From assembly GCF_900105145.1 (NCBI RefSeq), contig NZ_LT629752.1, forward strand, positions 62,001 through 126,000: DNA of 64,000 bases, read 5' to 3'. The translations under genes were made by a program, and so were the position numbers. The notes under the pieces are model-generated. The model was not told the origin of the DNA, did not search any database, and saw only the letters and a program-made list of their open reading frames with translations. Below are positions 17,161-26,949 of this stretch, in pieces; the stretch's first letter is position 1, and each line of letters begins with the position of its first letter. This DNA comes from Polaribacter sp. KT25b. GTDB lineage: Bacteria; Bacteroidota; Bacteroidia; Flavobacteriales; Flavobacteriaceae.

Positions 17161-18369
17161 ATGATTTTAGAAATGAAAGTTCCTTCTCCAGGGGAATCAA
17201 TTACAGAAGTAGAAATTGCAACTTGGTTAGTTGAGGATGGAGATTATGTTGAAAAAGATCAACCAATTGCAGAGGTAGATTCTGACAAAGCAACCTTAGA
17301 ATTACCTGCAGAAGAAAGTGGAATTATCACTTTAAAAGCAGAAGAAGGTGATGCTGTTGCTGTTGGTGCTGTTGTTTGTTTAATAGACACAAGTGCAGAA
17401 AAGCCAGAGGGTGATGCGCCTGCTAAAACAGAAGCACCAAAAGAAGAAAAGAAAGTTGAAGTAAAAGAAGCGCCAAAAGCAGCAACGTATGCAACAGGAA
17501 CAGCTTCTCCTGCTGCTAAAAAAGTTTTAGCAGAAAAAGGAATTACAGCTTCAGCTATAAAAGGAACAGGAAAAGATGGAAGAATTACCAAAGATGATGC
17601 TGTAAAAGCAGTGCCTTCTATGGGTACGCAACCGGCTTATGGTTCTAGAGGAACAGAGCGTAAGAAAATGTCTATGTTGCGTAGAAAAGTTGCAGAACGT
17701 TTGGTAGCTGTTAAAAGTGAAACGGCTATGTTAACTACTTTTAACGAAGTAAACATGCAACCAATTTTTGATTTACGTACAGAATATAAAGAAGCTTTTA
17801 AAGCAAGACATGGTGTTGGTTTAGGTTTTATGTCTTTCTTTACTTTAGCGGTAGTAAGAGCTTTAAAAATGTATCCAGATGTAAACTCTATGATTGATGG
17901 AGATTACCAAATTAAGAACGATTTTCAAGATATTTCTATTGCAGTTTCTGGACCAAAAGGATTAATGGTTCCAGTAATTAGAAATGCAGAAAACTTATCT
18001 TTTAGAGGGGTAGAATCAGAAGTAAAACGTTTGGCAATTAGAGCTAGAGATGGTCAAATTACTATTGATGAAATGACTGGTGGAACGTTTACAATCACCA
18101 ATGGTGGTGTATTTGGTTCTATGTTATCAACACCAATTTTAAATCCTCCTCAAAGTGGAATTTTAGGAATGCATAATATTGTAAACAGACCAATGGCAGT
18201 AAATGGGGGAATTGTAATTCAGCCAATTATGTATGTTGCACTTTCTTACGATCATAGAATTGTAGATGGTAGAGAATCTGTAGGTTTCTTAGTGGCTGTT
18301 AAAGAAGCTTTAGAAAACCCAGTAGAATTATTGATGGATGGTAATCCAGCAAAAGCATTAGAAATGTAG
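17161..18369 (+). CDS. sucB: 2-oxoglutarate dehydrogenase E2 (dihydrolipoyl succinyltransferase)
   Basis: E2 of the 2-oxoglutarate dehydrogenase complex, 402 residues. An N-terminal lipoyl domain carries the lipoylated Lys43 in [10 protein letters not shown]. An Ala/Pro/Lys/Glu-rich linker follows, then a peripheral E1/E3-binding domain ([12 protein letters not shown]...[10 protein letters not shown], around residues 108-145). The catalytic acetyltransferase-fold domain ends with [13 protein letters not shown], holding the catalytic His and Asp. An open frame extends to a GTG at 17095, but that lies inside the repeat, so I chose ATG 17161 ([13 protein letters not shown]); ATG 17173 is also possible. 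It is co-oriented with sucA. Confidence 0.95.
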   Translation: MILEMKVPSPGESITEVEIATWLVEDGDYVEKDQPIAEVDSDKATLELPAEESGIITLKAEEGDAVAVGAVVCLIDTSAEKPEGDAPAKTEAPKEEKKVEVKEAPKAATYATGTASPAAKKVLAEKGITASAIKGTGKDGRITKDDAVKAVPSMGTQPAYGSRGTERKKMSMLRRKVAERLVAVKSETAMLTTFNEVNMQPIFDLRTEYKEAFKARHGVGLGFMSFFTLAVVRALKMYPDVNSMIDGDYQIKNDFQDISIAVSGPKGLMVPVIRNAENLSFRGVESEVKRLAIRARDGQITIDEMTGGTFTITNGGVFGSMLSTPILNPPQSGILGMHNIVNRPMAVNGGIVIQPIMYVALSYDHRIVDGRESVGFLVAVKEALENPVELLMDGNPAKALEM

Positions 18370-18396
18370 TCAAACATTTTGACTTATAAATACTTA

Positions 18397-18430
18397 AAAA
18401 ACCTTTTTGAGAAATCAGAAAGGTTTTTTT
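18397..18430 (+). terminator. Terminator of sucAB
   Basis: AAAAACCTTT (18397-18406) pairs with AAAGGTTTTT (18419-18428), continuing into a T run to 18430, about 30 bases after the sucB stop. Confidence 0.85.
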
Positions 18431-18434
18431 ATTA

Positions 18435-18520
18435 GAAGCTATTTCCAGCTTTCAGCACTCGCTTTTTTTGCCAGAAAAAGCCAAAAAAGAGCTCAAACAA
18501 ATGCTTCAATCTGGGCTAAG
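18435..18520 (-). repeat. Dispersed hairpin repeat, copy 2 (after sucB)
   Basis: This is an inverted, partly degenerate copy. Its core shares GCACTCGCTTTTTTT and GAGCTCAAACAAATGCTTCAATC (the latter 23 bases identical) with copy 4 at 62498-62586. Its outer ends have diverged. The T-rich and A-rich arms (CTTTTTTTG and CAAAAAAG) can pair into a hairpin. Confidence 0.8.
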
Positions 18521-18582
18521 CTTGTTTGTTAGCTTATTGTTTCATAGAATTTTGTAAATTGCTTTATTAACACATAGATATA

Positions 18583-18951
18583 ATGAAAGTTACTGCTAAA
18601 AAAAATGAACAAGTTGCTAATATGATATTCGGAACTATTTATCCACTTTATTTAAATAGATTGATAAAAAATGGTAGAACCAAAGAAGAACTAAATAAAG
18701 TTATAGAATGGTTAACGGGTTATAACGAAGATAAATTACAAGCTCTTATCGATGAAAAAGTAACTTATAGAACTTTTTTTGAAAAAGCAACATTACATAA
18801 AAATATAAATTTAATTAAAGGCGTTGTTTGTGGTTACCGTATTGAAGAAATAGAAGATGAGTTTAAATTGTATAAACAATGTAGACAAATGGAAAAGTTG
18901 ATTGATGAATTGGCAAAAGGTAGAAAAATGGATAAGATTTTACGTTCTTAA
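18583..18951 (+). CDS. DUF2200 family protein
   Basis: This 122-residue protein matches the DUF2200 (COG4898) family. It opens with MKVTAKKNEQVANMIFGTIY and continues with the IEWLTGYNEDKLQALIDEKV segment, LIKGVVCGYRIEEIED, and the closing MEKLIDELAKGRKMDKIL. The family is small, soluble and of unknown function. It has its own gap on both sides, so it looks monocistronic. A repeat copy lies about 60 bases upstream. Confidence 0.85.
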   Translation: MKVTAKKNEQVANMIFGTIYPLYLNRLIKNGRTKEELNKVIEWLTGYNEDKLQALIDEKVTYRTFFEKATLHKNINLIKGVVCGYRIEEIEDEFKLYKQCRQMEKLIDELAKGRKMDKILRS

Positions 18952-19058
18952 TAATATGTTATTCTAAGTAAAATTTAAAAACTTAAATTGTTTTTTTTGA
19001 ATAAAAAGTTATTGTAAAAAACTACTTTTACATAGACAAAAAAAGAGTAAAAAGTAAG

Positions 19059-21464
19059 ATGCCAAAAAATCCTGAATTAGAACTTGCCCTACAATTTATA
19101 AATAAAACAGATAGAAATATCTTTGTTACAGGAAAAGCAGGTACAGGGAAAACCACTTTTTTACATCAAATTAAAAAAGAATCTTTAAAAAGAATGGTTA
19201 TTGTAGCGCCAACTGGTGTCGCTGCAATTAATGCAAAAGGTGTTACAATTCATTCATTTTTTCAAATGCCTTTTGGTCCTATTTTACCAGATCAAATTGC
19301 AAATACAAATCAGCAACGTAAGTTTTCTAAAACTAAAATAGATATTATAAAATCGTTAGATTTAATAATTATTGATGAAATTTCTATGGTTCGTGCAGAT
19401 TTATTAGACGGAATAGATCAAGTGATGCGTCGTTATAAAAACAGAAACAAAGTTTTTGGCGGCGCTCAAGTTTTAATGATTGGAGATTTACAACAATTAG
19501 CGCCAGTTGTTAGACCAAACGAATGGAGTTTATTACAACAACATTACAAAACCGTTTACTTTTTTAGCTCTAAAGCCTACCAAGAAGCCAATGTGGTTTC
19601 TATAGAATTAAAACATATTTATCGTCAAAAAAACGAAGATTTTATTAAAATTTTAAATGAAATTAGAACAGATACTTTATCAGATGAGTCATCAAAAATT
19701 TTAAATGACCAATACAACCCTACTTTTTCACCAACAAAAGATGATGGTTATATTACGCTTACAACGCATAATAAAAGAGCAAACTTAATTAACGATTCTG
19801 AGTTGAATAAGCTTAAAACTAAAAGCTATTTTTTTGATGCTGAAATTTCAGGGAAATTTAATGAAAATTCATATCCAAATGACGAAAAGTTAGAATTAAA
19901 AATTGGTGCACAAGTACTATTTATCAAGAATGATTCTTCTTCAGAAAAAAGATATTTCAACGGAAAAATAGGAATTGTTACAGATATTTCTAAGGAAAAT
20001 GTAACTGTACAATGTGCAAACGAAATTGATGAAATAGTTACAGAGAGAGAAATTTGGGATAATGTAAATTACTCTATAAACGAAGCTACCAAAGAGATTA
20101 AAGAAGATGTTATTGGCTCATTTAAGCAAATTCCTTTAAGATTAGCTTGGGCAATTACCATTCATAAAAGTCAAGGTTTAACTTTTGATAAAGCCATAAT
20201 TGATGCAGAAGCTTCTTTTGCACATGGGCAAACGTATGTGGCGTTAAGTAGATGTACTTCTTTAGAAGGTTTAGTTTTAAAAACGCCAATTACAAGCAAT
20301 GCAATAATTAATGATAGAACAGTAAGTATTTTTAATGAAGGTGTTGAAGAAAATCATCCTGATGAAATAATTTTAAACGAATCTGAAATACAATTTCAAT
20401 TAAATTTAATTTCAGAATTGTTTGATTATAAGAGTTTTTTGTATCCAATAACAAGATTGATAGATATTTTTTATAAAAATAAATCAAGTATAAAAGGTGA
20501 TGTTATAGATCATTTGCAAACCATAAAAGATGATGGTGTTGTTGCATTAATGAAGGTTTCTAACGGATTTAAAAATCAGTTAAAAGATTTATCAAAAGAC
20601 ATGGTTTTACCAGAAAATAGTTCGCAAGTTCAAGAACGATTTACTAAAGCTGTCGATTATTTTTTAAATCAGACAAAAAACAACATTTTAAAACCTTTAA
20701 ATGCAATTGAGTTTTCTTCGGATAATAAAGCTGTAAAGAAAGATTTTACTACTCAGTTTGATTCTTTACAAGAAAAATTATTAGAAAAATTATTTGCTTT
20801 AAATAAAATGAATAACGGTTTTAAGGTTAAAGAATATTTAAAAGTTAGAGCAAATGCTGTTTTACAAAAATCTGCACCAAAAACAAAAAAGAAAACACTT
20901 TCTATTCGAAAAGATCCTTTGTTGGCTTTAAAATTAAGAGCGTTAAGAGATGAAATTAGGGTAAATGAAAATGTACCTGCTTTTCAAATATTTACGCAAG
21001 AAACTCTATACGCAATATGTGATGCATTGCCAAGATCAGAAAAAGAATTGTTAAAAATTTCTGGAATGGGTAAAATTCGTGTTTCTAAATACGGAGAAGA
21101 AATATTAGAAGTTATAGAACAATATTGTAAAGAAAACGGAATTAATCAACAAAACGAGCAAAAAAAGGAAGATAAAAAATCTACAAAACAAATTTCTTTC
21201 GAGTTATTTAAATCGGGTTTGTCTATTAAAGAAATTGCTAAAGAACGTAGCTTAACAAAAGGAACTATAGAAAGTCATTTAGCAAGTTTTATTCCTTCTG
21301 GCGAAGTTGATATTCTAGAATTAGTAGAACTTAAAAAGTATAAGGAAATTATAAAAGCTATAGAAGAAACCGAGTTTAAAAATCTTACAGAACTCAAAGA
21401 AAAAGTAGATAAATCATTTACTTTTATGGAATTAAGAATGGTTTTACTTTCAATGGAAAATTAG
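19059..21464 (+). CDS. PIF1-like DNA helicase with HRDC and helix-turn-helix tail
   Basis: An 801-residue superfamily 1B helicase. The N-terminal ~420 residues carry Walker A (VTGKAGTGKTTFLH), APTGVAAINAKGVTIHSFF, Walker B (LIIIDEISMVRADLLD), GDLQQLAPVV, and the late motifs AWAITIHKSQGLTFDKAII and TYVALSRCTSLEGLVL. A middle helical region follows. An HRDC domain (roughly residues 640-700, with LYAICDALPRSEKELLKISG) and an HTH_40-like domain (SFELFKSGLSIKEIAKE) close the protein. It probably unwinds DNA in repair or replication. The HRDC and HTH parts resemble the RecQ C-terminus. Confidence 0.88.
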   Translation: MPKNPELELALQFINKTDRNIFVTGKAGTGKTTFLHQIKKESLKRMVIVAPTGVAAINAKGVTIHSFFQMPFGPILPDQIANTNQQRKFSKTKIDIIKSLDLIIIDEISMVRADLLDGIDQVMRRYKNRNKVFGGAQVLMIGDLQQLAPVVRPNEWSLLQQHYKTVYFFSSKAYQEANVVSIELKHIYRQKNEDFIKILNEIRTDTLSDESSKILNDQYNPTFSPTKDDGYITLTTHNKRANLINDSELNKLKTKSYFFDAEISGKFNENSYPNDEKLELKIGAQVLFIKNDSSSEKRYFNGKIGIVTDISKENVTVQCANEIDEIVTEREIWDNVNYSINEATKEIKEDVIGSFKQIPLRLAWAITIHKSQGLTFDKAIIDAEASFAHGQTYVALSRCTSLEGLVLKTPITSNAIINDRTVSIFNEGVEENHPDEIILNESEIQFQLNLISELFDYKSFLYPITRLIDIFYKNKSSIKGDVIDHLQTIKDDGVVALMKVSNGFKNQLKDLSKDMVLPENSSQVQERFTKAVDYFLNQTKNNILKPLNAIEFSSDNKAVKKDFTTQFDSLQEKLLEKLFALNKMNNGFKVKEYLKVRANAVLQKSAPKTKKKTLSIRKDPLLALKLRALRDEIRVNENVPAFQIFTQETLYAICDALPRSEKELLKISGMGKIRVSKYGEEILEVIEQYCKENGINQQNEQKKEDKKSTKQISFELFKSGLSIKEIAKERSLTKGTIESHLASFIPSGEVDILELVELKKYKEIIKAIEETEFKNLTELKEKVDKSFTFMELRMVLLSMEN

Positions 21465-21524
21465 AGTTTTATGTTTTTTTTTTGAGAAGTTTGTTTTTTA
21501 ATAATGATGTATTTTTTTAGTAAA

Positions 21525-23210
21525 TTATTTCAAATCTTTCAACAACAATTGTATTGATTTATAGCCATTCCATTCATTTTCATCTAAAGCATACACAATA
21601 TCAAAATCATTTTGTACAAAAGCCATTTTATCACCCAAATTAAAACCAATAGCGTTATATGTTTTTTGATTATCACCTTGAAAAACATTTAATTTTAAAT
21701 GTGTTTTATCGACGCCAACTTGTTTTCCATAACCATTATCTCTAACACAAGTAGATTTAAAAGTCGGTTTCATATTCATTGGTCCAAAAGGTGCCATTTG
21801 CTGAATTATTCTAAAAAACTTAGGTGTAATTTCTGATAAATGGAGTTCTGCATCCACAGAAATTTCTGGAGTTAATAATTCTTTATCAATGGTTTTAGAA
21901 ACAACTTCTTCAAACTTATTTTTAAAATTTTCGTAATTTTCTGGCAGTAAAGTCAAACCAGCAGCATATTTATGTCCGCCAAATTGTTCTATAAATTCAG
22001 TACAAGCTTCTAATGCATTGTACACATCAAAACCTTTTACAGAACGGGCAGAAGCAGCTAATTTATCGCCACTTTTAGTGAAAACCAACGTTGGTCTGTA
22101 ATATTTTTCTATCAATCTTGATGCAACAATACCAATAACACCTTTATGCCAATCCTCTTGAAAAACTACGGTAGAAAACCTGTTTTCTTCTTCATTATCA
22201 ATAATTTGAATAATAGCTTCTGAAGTAATTTTTTTGTCCAAATCTTTTCTATCAGCATTAAAAATTTCTATCGCGGCAGCAAATTCTATTGCAGCAACTA
22301 AATCCATTTCTGTTAACAATTCAACGGCATAATTACCATGTTTCATTCTGCCAGCAGCATTTATTCTTGGCGCAATTATAAAAACAACATCGGTAATGGT
22401 GAGTTCTGTTTTTTTAATCTGATGAATAATTGCTTTAATTCCGTTTCTTGGATTATTATTGATAACGTTCAATCCGTGAAAAGCTAAAATTCTATTTTCG
22501 CCATTCATTGGTACAATATCTGCGGCAATTGCAGTTGCAACCAAATCTAAATAAGGCACAAAATCTTCAATAGTTTGATTTCGAGAAACCCCTAAAGCCT
22601 GAATCAATTTAAAACCAACTCCACAACCACAAAGTTCATCAAAAGGATACTTACAATCTTCTCTTTTTGCATTTAAAACAGCAACAGCTTTCGGAATTTC
22701 TGGTCCAGGTTTATGATGATCGCAAATAATAAAATCGATGTTTTTTTCTGATGCGTATGCTACTTTTTCGATTGCTTTTATTCCACAGTCTAACGCAATA
22801 ATTAAAGAGAAATCATTGTCATGCGCAAAATCAATTCCCATATAAGAAACGCCATAACCTTCAGCATATCTATCAGGAATGTAAGTCGCAATATTTGGAT
22901 AAATTGTTTTTAAGTAAGATGAAACTAAAGAAACAGCAGTTGTTCCATCCACATCATAATCGCCAAAAACTAAAATATTTTCGTTGTTAGCAATTGCAGT
23001 TTCAATTCTAGCAACTGCCAAATCCATATCTTTCATCAAAAAAGGATCATGAATATCGTCTAAACTTGGGCGAAAATATTTTTTAGCTTCCTCAAATGTT
23101 TCTATATTTCTTTGACAAAGAATACTTGCAATTGTTGAATTTACTTGTAATTCTTTGGCTAATTTATCAATTTTTTCTTTTTCTGGTTTTGACTTTAACG
23201 TCCATCTCAT
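21525..23210 (-). CDS. recJ: Single-stranded-DNA 5'-3' exonuclease RecJ
   Basis: This 561-residue DHH-family nuclease digests single-stranded DNA 5' to 3' in recombination and mismatch repair. It shows DYDVDGTTAVS (Asp84 and Asp86), the DHH motif at residues 164-166 with following KPGPEIP, a DHHA1 domain with VVFQEDWHKGVIGIVASRL and FGGHKYAAGLTL, and an OB-like C-terminal region. Length is normal. It lies 37 bases downstream of osmC on the same strand. It converges with the helicase gene, with 60 bases between their ends and no clear terminator. Confidence 0.96.
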   Translation of the reverse strand: MRWTLKSKPEKEKIDKLAKELQVNSTIASILCQRNIETFEEAKKYFRPSLDDIHDPFLMKDMDLAVARIETAIANNENILVFGDYDVDGTTAVSLVSSYLKTIYPNIATYIPDRYAEGYGVSYMGIDFAHDNDFSLIIALDCGIKAIEKVAYASEKNIDFIICDHHKPGPEIPKAVAVLNAKREDCKYPFDELCGCGVGFKLIQALGVSRNQTIEDFVPYLDLVATAIAADIVPMNGENRILAFHGLNVINNNPRNGIKAIIHQIKKTELTITDVVFIIAPRINAAGRMKHGNYAVELLTEMDLVAAIEFAAAIEIFNADRKDLDKKITSEAIIQIIDNEEENRFSTVVFQEDWHKGVIGIVASRLIEKYYRPTLVFTKSGDKLAASARSVKGFDVYNALEACTEFIEQFGGHKYAAGLTLLPENYENFKNKFEEVVSKTIDKELLTPEISVDAELHLSEITPKFFRIIQQMAPFGPMNMKPTFKSTCVRDNGYGKQVGVDKTHLKLNVFQGDNQKTYNAIGFNLGDKMAFVQNDFDIVYALDENEWNGYKSIQLLLKDLK

Positions 23211-23247
23211 AGCAATTTGTTTATGCTGAATTTATTTCAACATCTGT

Positions 23248-23682
23248 TTAATTAGTTTCTAAATTATGCAAGTGAATTTCTATTTTTACATCAGCAAATT
23301 GTCTAAACATTTCCATCACTCCACAATATTTTGTTACAGATAAATTTACCGCTTTCTGAATTTTTTCTGGCTGTAAATCACTATCCGTAAAATGATAATC
23401 AACTTTTACTTTGTTGTAAAATTTTGGATGTTCATCTGTTAATTCTGCAGTAACTTCAATCTTAAAATCGGCAACTTCTGCACGCATTTTTGTTAATAAA
23501 GAAACGACATCTAAACCAGAACAACCCGCCAAAGAAGATAACATTAAAGCTTTAGGAGCAAAACCAACAGTGTCTCCATTGTCTTGTGATTTATCAAACA
23601 TTGTAAATTTATGTCCACTAGGATTATCTGTTTCAAATTGAGATTTCTGTGTCCAAACTGTTGTAACTAAATTTTTTACCAT
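23248..23682 (-). CDS. OsmC/Ohr family protein
   Basis: This 144-residue protein has the OsmC fold, whose members reduce organic hydroperoxides through two cysteines. The first is in SSLAGCSGLDVVSLL and the second in SVTKYCGVMEMF, both conserved positions of the family. The subgroup here is closer to the YhfA-like OsmC proteins than to Ohr, so a peroxidase role is likely but not certain. It starts the short leftward operon osmC-recJ. Confidence 0.85.
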   Translation of the reverse strand: MVKNLVTTVWTQKSQFETDNPSGHKFTMFDKSQDNGDTVGFAPKALMLSSLAGCSGLDVVSLLTKMRAEVADFKIEVTAELTDEHPKFYNKVKVDYHFTDSDLQPEKIQKAVNLSVTKYCGVMEMFRQFADVKIEIHLHNLETN

Positions 23683-23727
23683 TATGTATATTATTTAAAA
23701 ATTGAAGTATTAAATTGTGCATTCTTA

Positions 23728-23735
23728 CAAAAATA
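23728..23735 (-). promoter_or_regulatory. Candidate -7 element for osmC-recJ
   Basis: On the minus strand TATTTTTG fits TAnnTTTG and lies 45 bases before the osmC start. Confidence 0.4.
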
Positions 23736-23754
23736 AGAAAACACGTATAAGTTA

Positions 23755-25935
23755 ATGATTAAAATGACTAAAACTGTTCAATTTGTAAATAAAATAATAG
23801 TTTTTCTATTATTAATGTTGTCTACGTTTTTGTATTCTCAAACCGATAATGCACCATCAATAACTGCAGACGGAAGGCAAGTTTTTTGTACTGGAAACGC
23901 TATATATATTGTTACAGATTTTTCTATTACAGATATTGATGATACAACAATAGAAACCTTTTTTATTCAGATTTCTACAGGTTATCAAGTTGGTTTTGAT
24001 AAATTAGAAGTATCAGGAATTCATCCAAGTATTAGATCTACTTGGAGTTCATCCGAAGGAAAATTAACCTTAACATCTTCTGTTGTTGGACTAGAAATGT
24101 TACTAACAGATTTAGAAAGCGCTGTAAAGGATGTTGTTTTTACAAGTTCTACAACAAATGTGGTTGCAGAAAAATTCTTTTCTTTAAGTATTGGTGATGC
24201 AAATTATTTACCTTCTACAGATCATTTTTATGAATTTGTAGACAACCAAAGTATTACATGGTCTGATGCAAAAATAGCTGCAGAAAATAGAACTTATTTT
24301 GGCAGACAAGGTTATTTAGCAACGTTAACAAGTAAAGAAGAAGCCGATTTTGCAGGAAAACAAGCTTCAGGTGCTGGTTGGATTGGTGGTTCTGATGCAG
24401 GTTCTCCCGATGTTTGGAAATGGGTTACTGGACCAGAAGCAGGAACAATTTTTTGGAATGGTGGCGTAAATGGGAGTTCTCCAAATTTTGCATTTTGGAA
24501 TACAGGAGAACCTAATAATTTTGATAATAGAGGAGAAGATTATGTACATATTACAGCTCCAGGTATTGGTGTTTCAGGTGCTTGGAACGATTTAACGAAC
24601 ATTGGTGATGACACTGGAGATTATGAACCTAAAGGCTATATTGTAGAATATGGAATTCCTACAGATTCACCAATAAATATAGTAGCGACAACAAGTATTT
24701 ATATTCCTCAAATACTTTCTACAACAACTGCAACTATTTGCGAATCTGGTTCTACAATAATTACAGCAACGCCAAGTGAAGGTGAAATTTTATGGTTTGA
24801 TGCTTCTTCAGGAGGAACACAATTGGCAAAAGGAACTTCGTATACAACAGCTAATTTAACAACAAGTACAACATTTTATGCAACAATTTCTGTTGACGGA
24901 TGTACAACTTTGCAAAGAACGCCAATAACTGTAACCGTAAATCAAATACCAGTTATAATTGCTACAGATAACGATTTAATCTGTTCTGGAACAGCAAATT
25001 TAAAAGCTACTGCTTCTGCTGGTCAAGTAAATTGGTATGAATCTTTAACAAGTACAATTCCACTTTTTACAGGAACTAATTATACAACACCAGATCTGAA
25101 TGTCACAACAACTTATTATGTAGCAGCAATTAATGCTGATTGTAATTCAGTATCAAGAACACCAGTTACAGCAGTTGTGGATGCTACAATACCTGAGTTT
25201 GATGTAATGCAAAACACCTATGTTTTATGTAACGATGTAGGTTCTGTAACTTTAGAAACTACAAATCAACAAGGGAATTATACTTATGTTTGGAAAAAAG
25301 ATGGCGTAATTATTTCTGGAAATACAACTTCAAATACTGTTTCTACGATTGGAGATTACACTGTAAGTGCAATTTCTGATGCAGGTTGTACATCCGAAGA
25401 AAAGGCGATTTCTGTTATAAATTCTGAAATTGCAAGCATCACAAAAAACGATTTTATTATTGTTGAAAATTCAAACAATAATACAATTTATGTAAACAAT
25501 CCTAATTTAGGAATTGGAAATTATGAATTTGCATTGGATGATGAGTTTGGAATTTATAGAAACGTAGGTTTTTTCGAATATATTTCTACAGGAATTCACA
25601 CTTTATATATTAAGGATACTTTAGAATGTGGAACTCAAGAATATCAGTTTGCTATTTTAGGTTATCCAAGGTTTTTTACACCAAATGAAGATGGTGACAA
25701 TGATATTTGGAAAATAGAAGGTTACAACAAAGATTTCTACACAGTTTCTGAAGTGTATATTTATGACAGATTTGGAAAATTAATTTATACGATTGATAAA
25801 AATTCTGATGGTTGGAATGGAGATTCTAACAACGGAAAAGCACCATCAAACGATTATTGGTTTAAAACGATTTTAACTGATATAAATGGATATTCTGTTG
25901 AAAAAACAGGAAATTTTAGCTTAATAAGAAAGTAA
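23755..25935 (+). CDS. Secreted C-type-lectin-like protein with type B T9SS C-terminus
   Basis: This 726-residue protein has a signal peptide (IIVFLLLMLSTFLYSQ). A C-type-lectin-like domain follows at roughly residues 155-300, with HFYEFVDNQSITWSDAKIAA, GYLATLTSKEEADF, WIGGSDAG and WNTGEPNNF. Two or three Ig-like repeats come next (TTTFYATISVDGC and TTYYVAAINADC share a pattern). The end is a gliding-motility-type domain (FFTPNEDGDNDIWKI, VYIYDRFGKLIY, DGWNGDSNNGKAPSNDYWF) that marks export and sorting by the type IX secretion system. It is probably surface-bound and may bind sugars. The start could also be ATG 23764. Its last 15 bases overlap the convergent next gene. Confidence 0.85.
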   Translation: MIKMTKTVQFVNKIIVFLLLMLSTFLYSQTDNAPSITADGRQVFCTGNAIYIVTDFSITDIDDTTIETFFIQISTGYQVGFDKLEVSGIHPSIRSTWSSSEGKLTLTSSVVGLEMLLTDLESAVKDVVFTSSTTNVVAEKFFSLSIGDANYLPSTDHFYEFVDNQSITWSDAKIAAENRTYFGRQGYLATLTSKEEADFAGKQASGAGWIGGSDAGSPDVWKWVTGPEAGTIFWNGGVNGSSPNFAFWNTGEPNNFDNRGEDYVHITAPGIGVSGAWNDLTNIGDDTGDYEPKGYIVEYGIPTDSPINIVATTSIYIPQILSTTTATICESGSTIITATPSEGEILWFDASSGGTQLAKGTSYTTANLTTSTTFYATISVDGCTTLQRTPITVTVNQIPVIIATDNDLICSGTANLKATASAGQVNWYESLTSTIPLFTGTNYTTPDLNVTTTYYVAAINADCNSVSRTPVTAVVDATIPEFDVMQNTYVLCNDVGSVTLETTNQQGNYTYVWKKDGVIISGNTTSNTVSTIGDYTVSAISDAGCTSEEKAISVINSEIASITKNDFIIVENSNNNTIYVNNPNLGIGNYEFALDDEFGIYRNVGFFEYISTGIHTLYIKDTLECGTQEYQFAILGYPRFFTPNEDGDNDIWKIEGYNKDFYTVSEVYIYDRFGKLIYTIDKNSDGWNGDSNNGKAPSNDYWFKTILTDINGYSVEKTGNFSLIRK

Positions 25936-26946
25936 GCTTTCAATTAAAATATCTAATTGTTCTTTTGTGTGATTGGCGTTTAAAACAATTCTGTTAATTT
26001 TTTTTGATGAAGTTGGATAATAAAAACTGGTAATTACTATTTTTTTAGTCAATAAATAATCAGCGATGTTTTCATCATTTATAAAAAAAACAGGATAATT
26101 TTTAGAGATATTTATTTTGTCTAAATGTTTCAAGTTTTCATACACATACGTACAATTTTCTTGCAATTTTTTTTGCTGATTTTTGTACAAATCTTGTCCG
26201 TCTAAAAAGCTTTCTAAAAAAGCTGGATTCATACCAGAACTTCCCACAAAAAGCGGATTTTCTCTAATTAATTTGATAAAATTCTTTGTGCCAGAAATAA
26301 CGCCACCGTTAATTCCGAATGCTTTTGTAAGCGAAGAAACTGTTACAATTTCTATGTTTTTTTGAATGTTAATTGTTGATGAAATTCCGTTTCCATTTTC
26401 ACCTAAAATACCAAAACTGTGAGATTCATCCACCAAAAGAAATACTTTTTTTAGGGATGATATTTCAAGTAAAAAATCAAAATTAAAAGGTTTGGTTTCT
26501 AGAGCAGCAATTGCATCAACAACAATACAAATGGTTTCTTCTTTTTGATTTATCAGTAAAGAATTTAAACCATTTTCTTCAAAAACAGGCAATGCATTTT
26601 TAGGTAAAATTGCAGGATGTGTTTTTGGCATAAAATAGAAAGTATCAACAATTTTCTCTAAAGTAGCAATTGCAAATTGCCCAGCAATAGTTCCAGAAGA
26701 AACAGTTGTACAATCTTCATGATTTATAAAAGTGGATAAAAAATCTTCACCTCTTTTGTAAACATTTAATTTAAGATTTGCATTTCTAGAACTCCCATAA
26801 GAAGTTCCCAAATTCTTCATGTTTTTAAAAACAATTTCTTGAAATTCGGGCAAAGCAGCAACTCCTAAATAAGAAGTTCCGCTAAAATAAAGATGCTCAA
26901 CGTCATTAAAAAACGCAGTGGTATTTGGTAGTTTATCTAGTTGCAT
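25921..26946 (-). CDS. PLP-dependent enzyme, 8-amino-7-oxononanoate synthase/KBL-like
   Basis: This 341-residue fold-type I pyridoxal-phosphate enzyme is related to the alpha-oxoamine synthases (BioF, KBL). It shows YLGVAALPEFQE, YGSSRNANL, LLVDESHSFGILGENG (Asp173 and His176, cofactor-binding) and the cofactor lysine Lys208 in VSSLTKAFG. It is shorter than BioF (about 385 residues) and lacks biotin genes nearby, so I do not call it BioF. It follows the dipeptide epimerase gene by three bases on the same strand. A linked role in amino acid or cell-wall peptide metabolism is therefore likely. Confidence 0.72.
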   Translation of the reverse strand: MQLDKLPNTTAFFNDVEHLYFSGTSYLGVAALPEFQEIVFKNMKNLGTSYGSSRNANLKLNVYKRGEDFLSTFINHEDCTTVSSGTIAGQFAIATLEKIVDTFYFMPKTHPAILPKNALPVFEENGLNSLLINQKEETICIVVDAIAALETKPFNFDFLLEISSLKKVFLLVDESHSFGILGENGNGISSTINIQKNIEIVTVSSLTKAFGINGGVISGTKNFIKLIRENPLFVGSSGMNPAFLESFLDGQDLYKNQQKKLQENCTYVYENLKHLDKINISKNYPVFFINDENIADYLLTKKIVITSFYYPTSSKKINRIVLNANHTKEQLDILIESLLSY

Positions 26947-26949
26947 ACA

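Noticed and set aside
25921..25935. Overlap of convergent coding ends as evidence of annotation error (also at 29756-29773 and 55073-55076)
   Set aside because: All genes involved are well supported to their ends; short convergent overlaps are normal in compact genomes.
25921..26946. Naming this gene bioF
   Set aside because: It is shorter than BioF and is not beside any biotin gene; it is coupled to a dipeptide epimerase instead.
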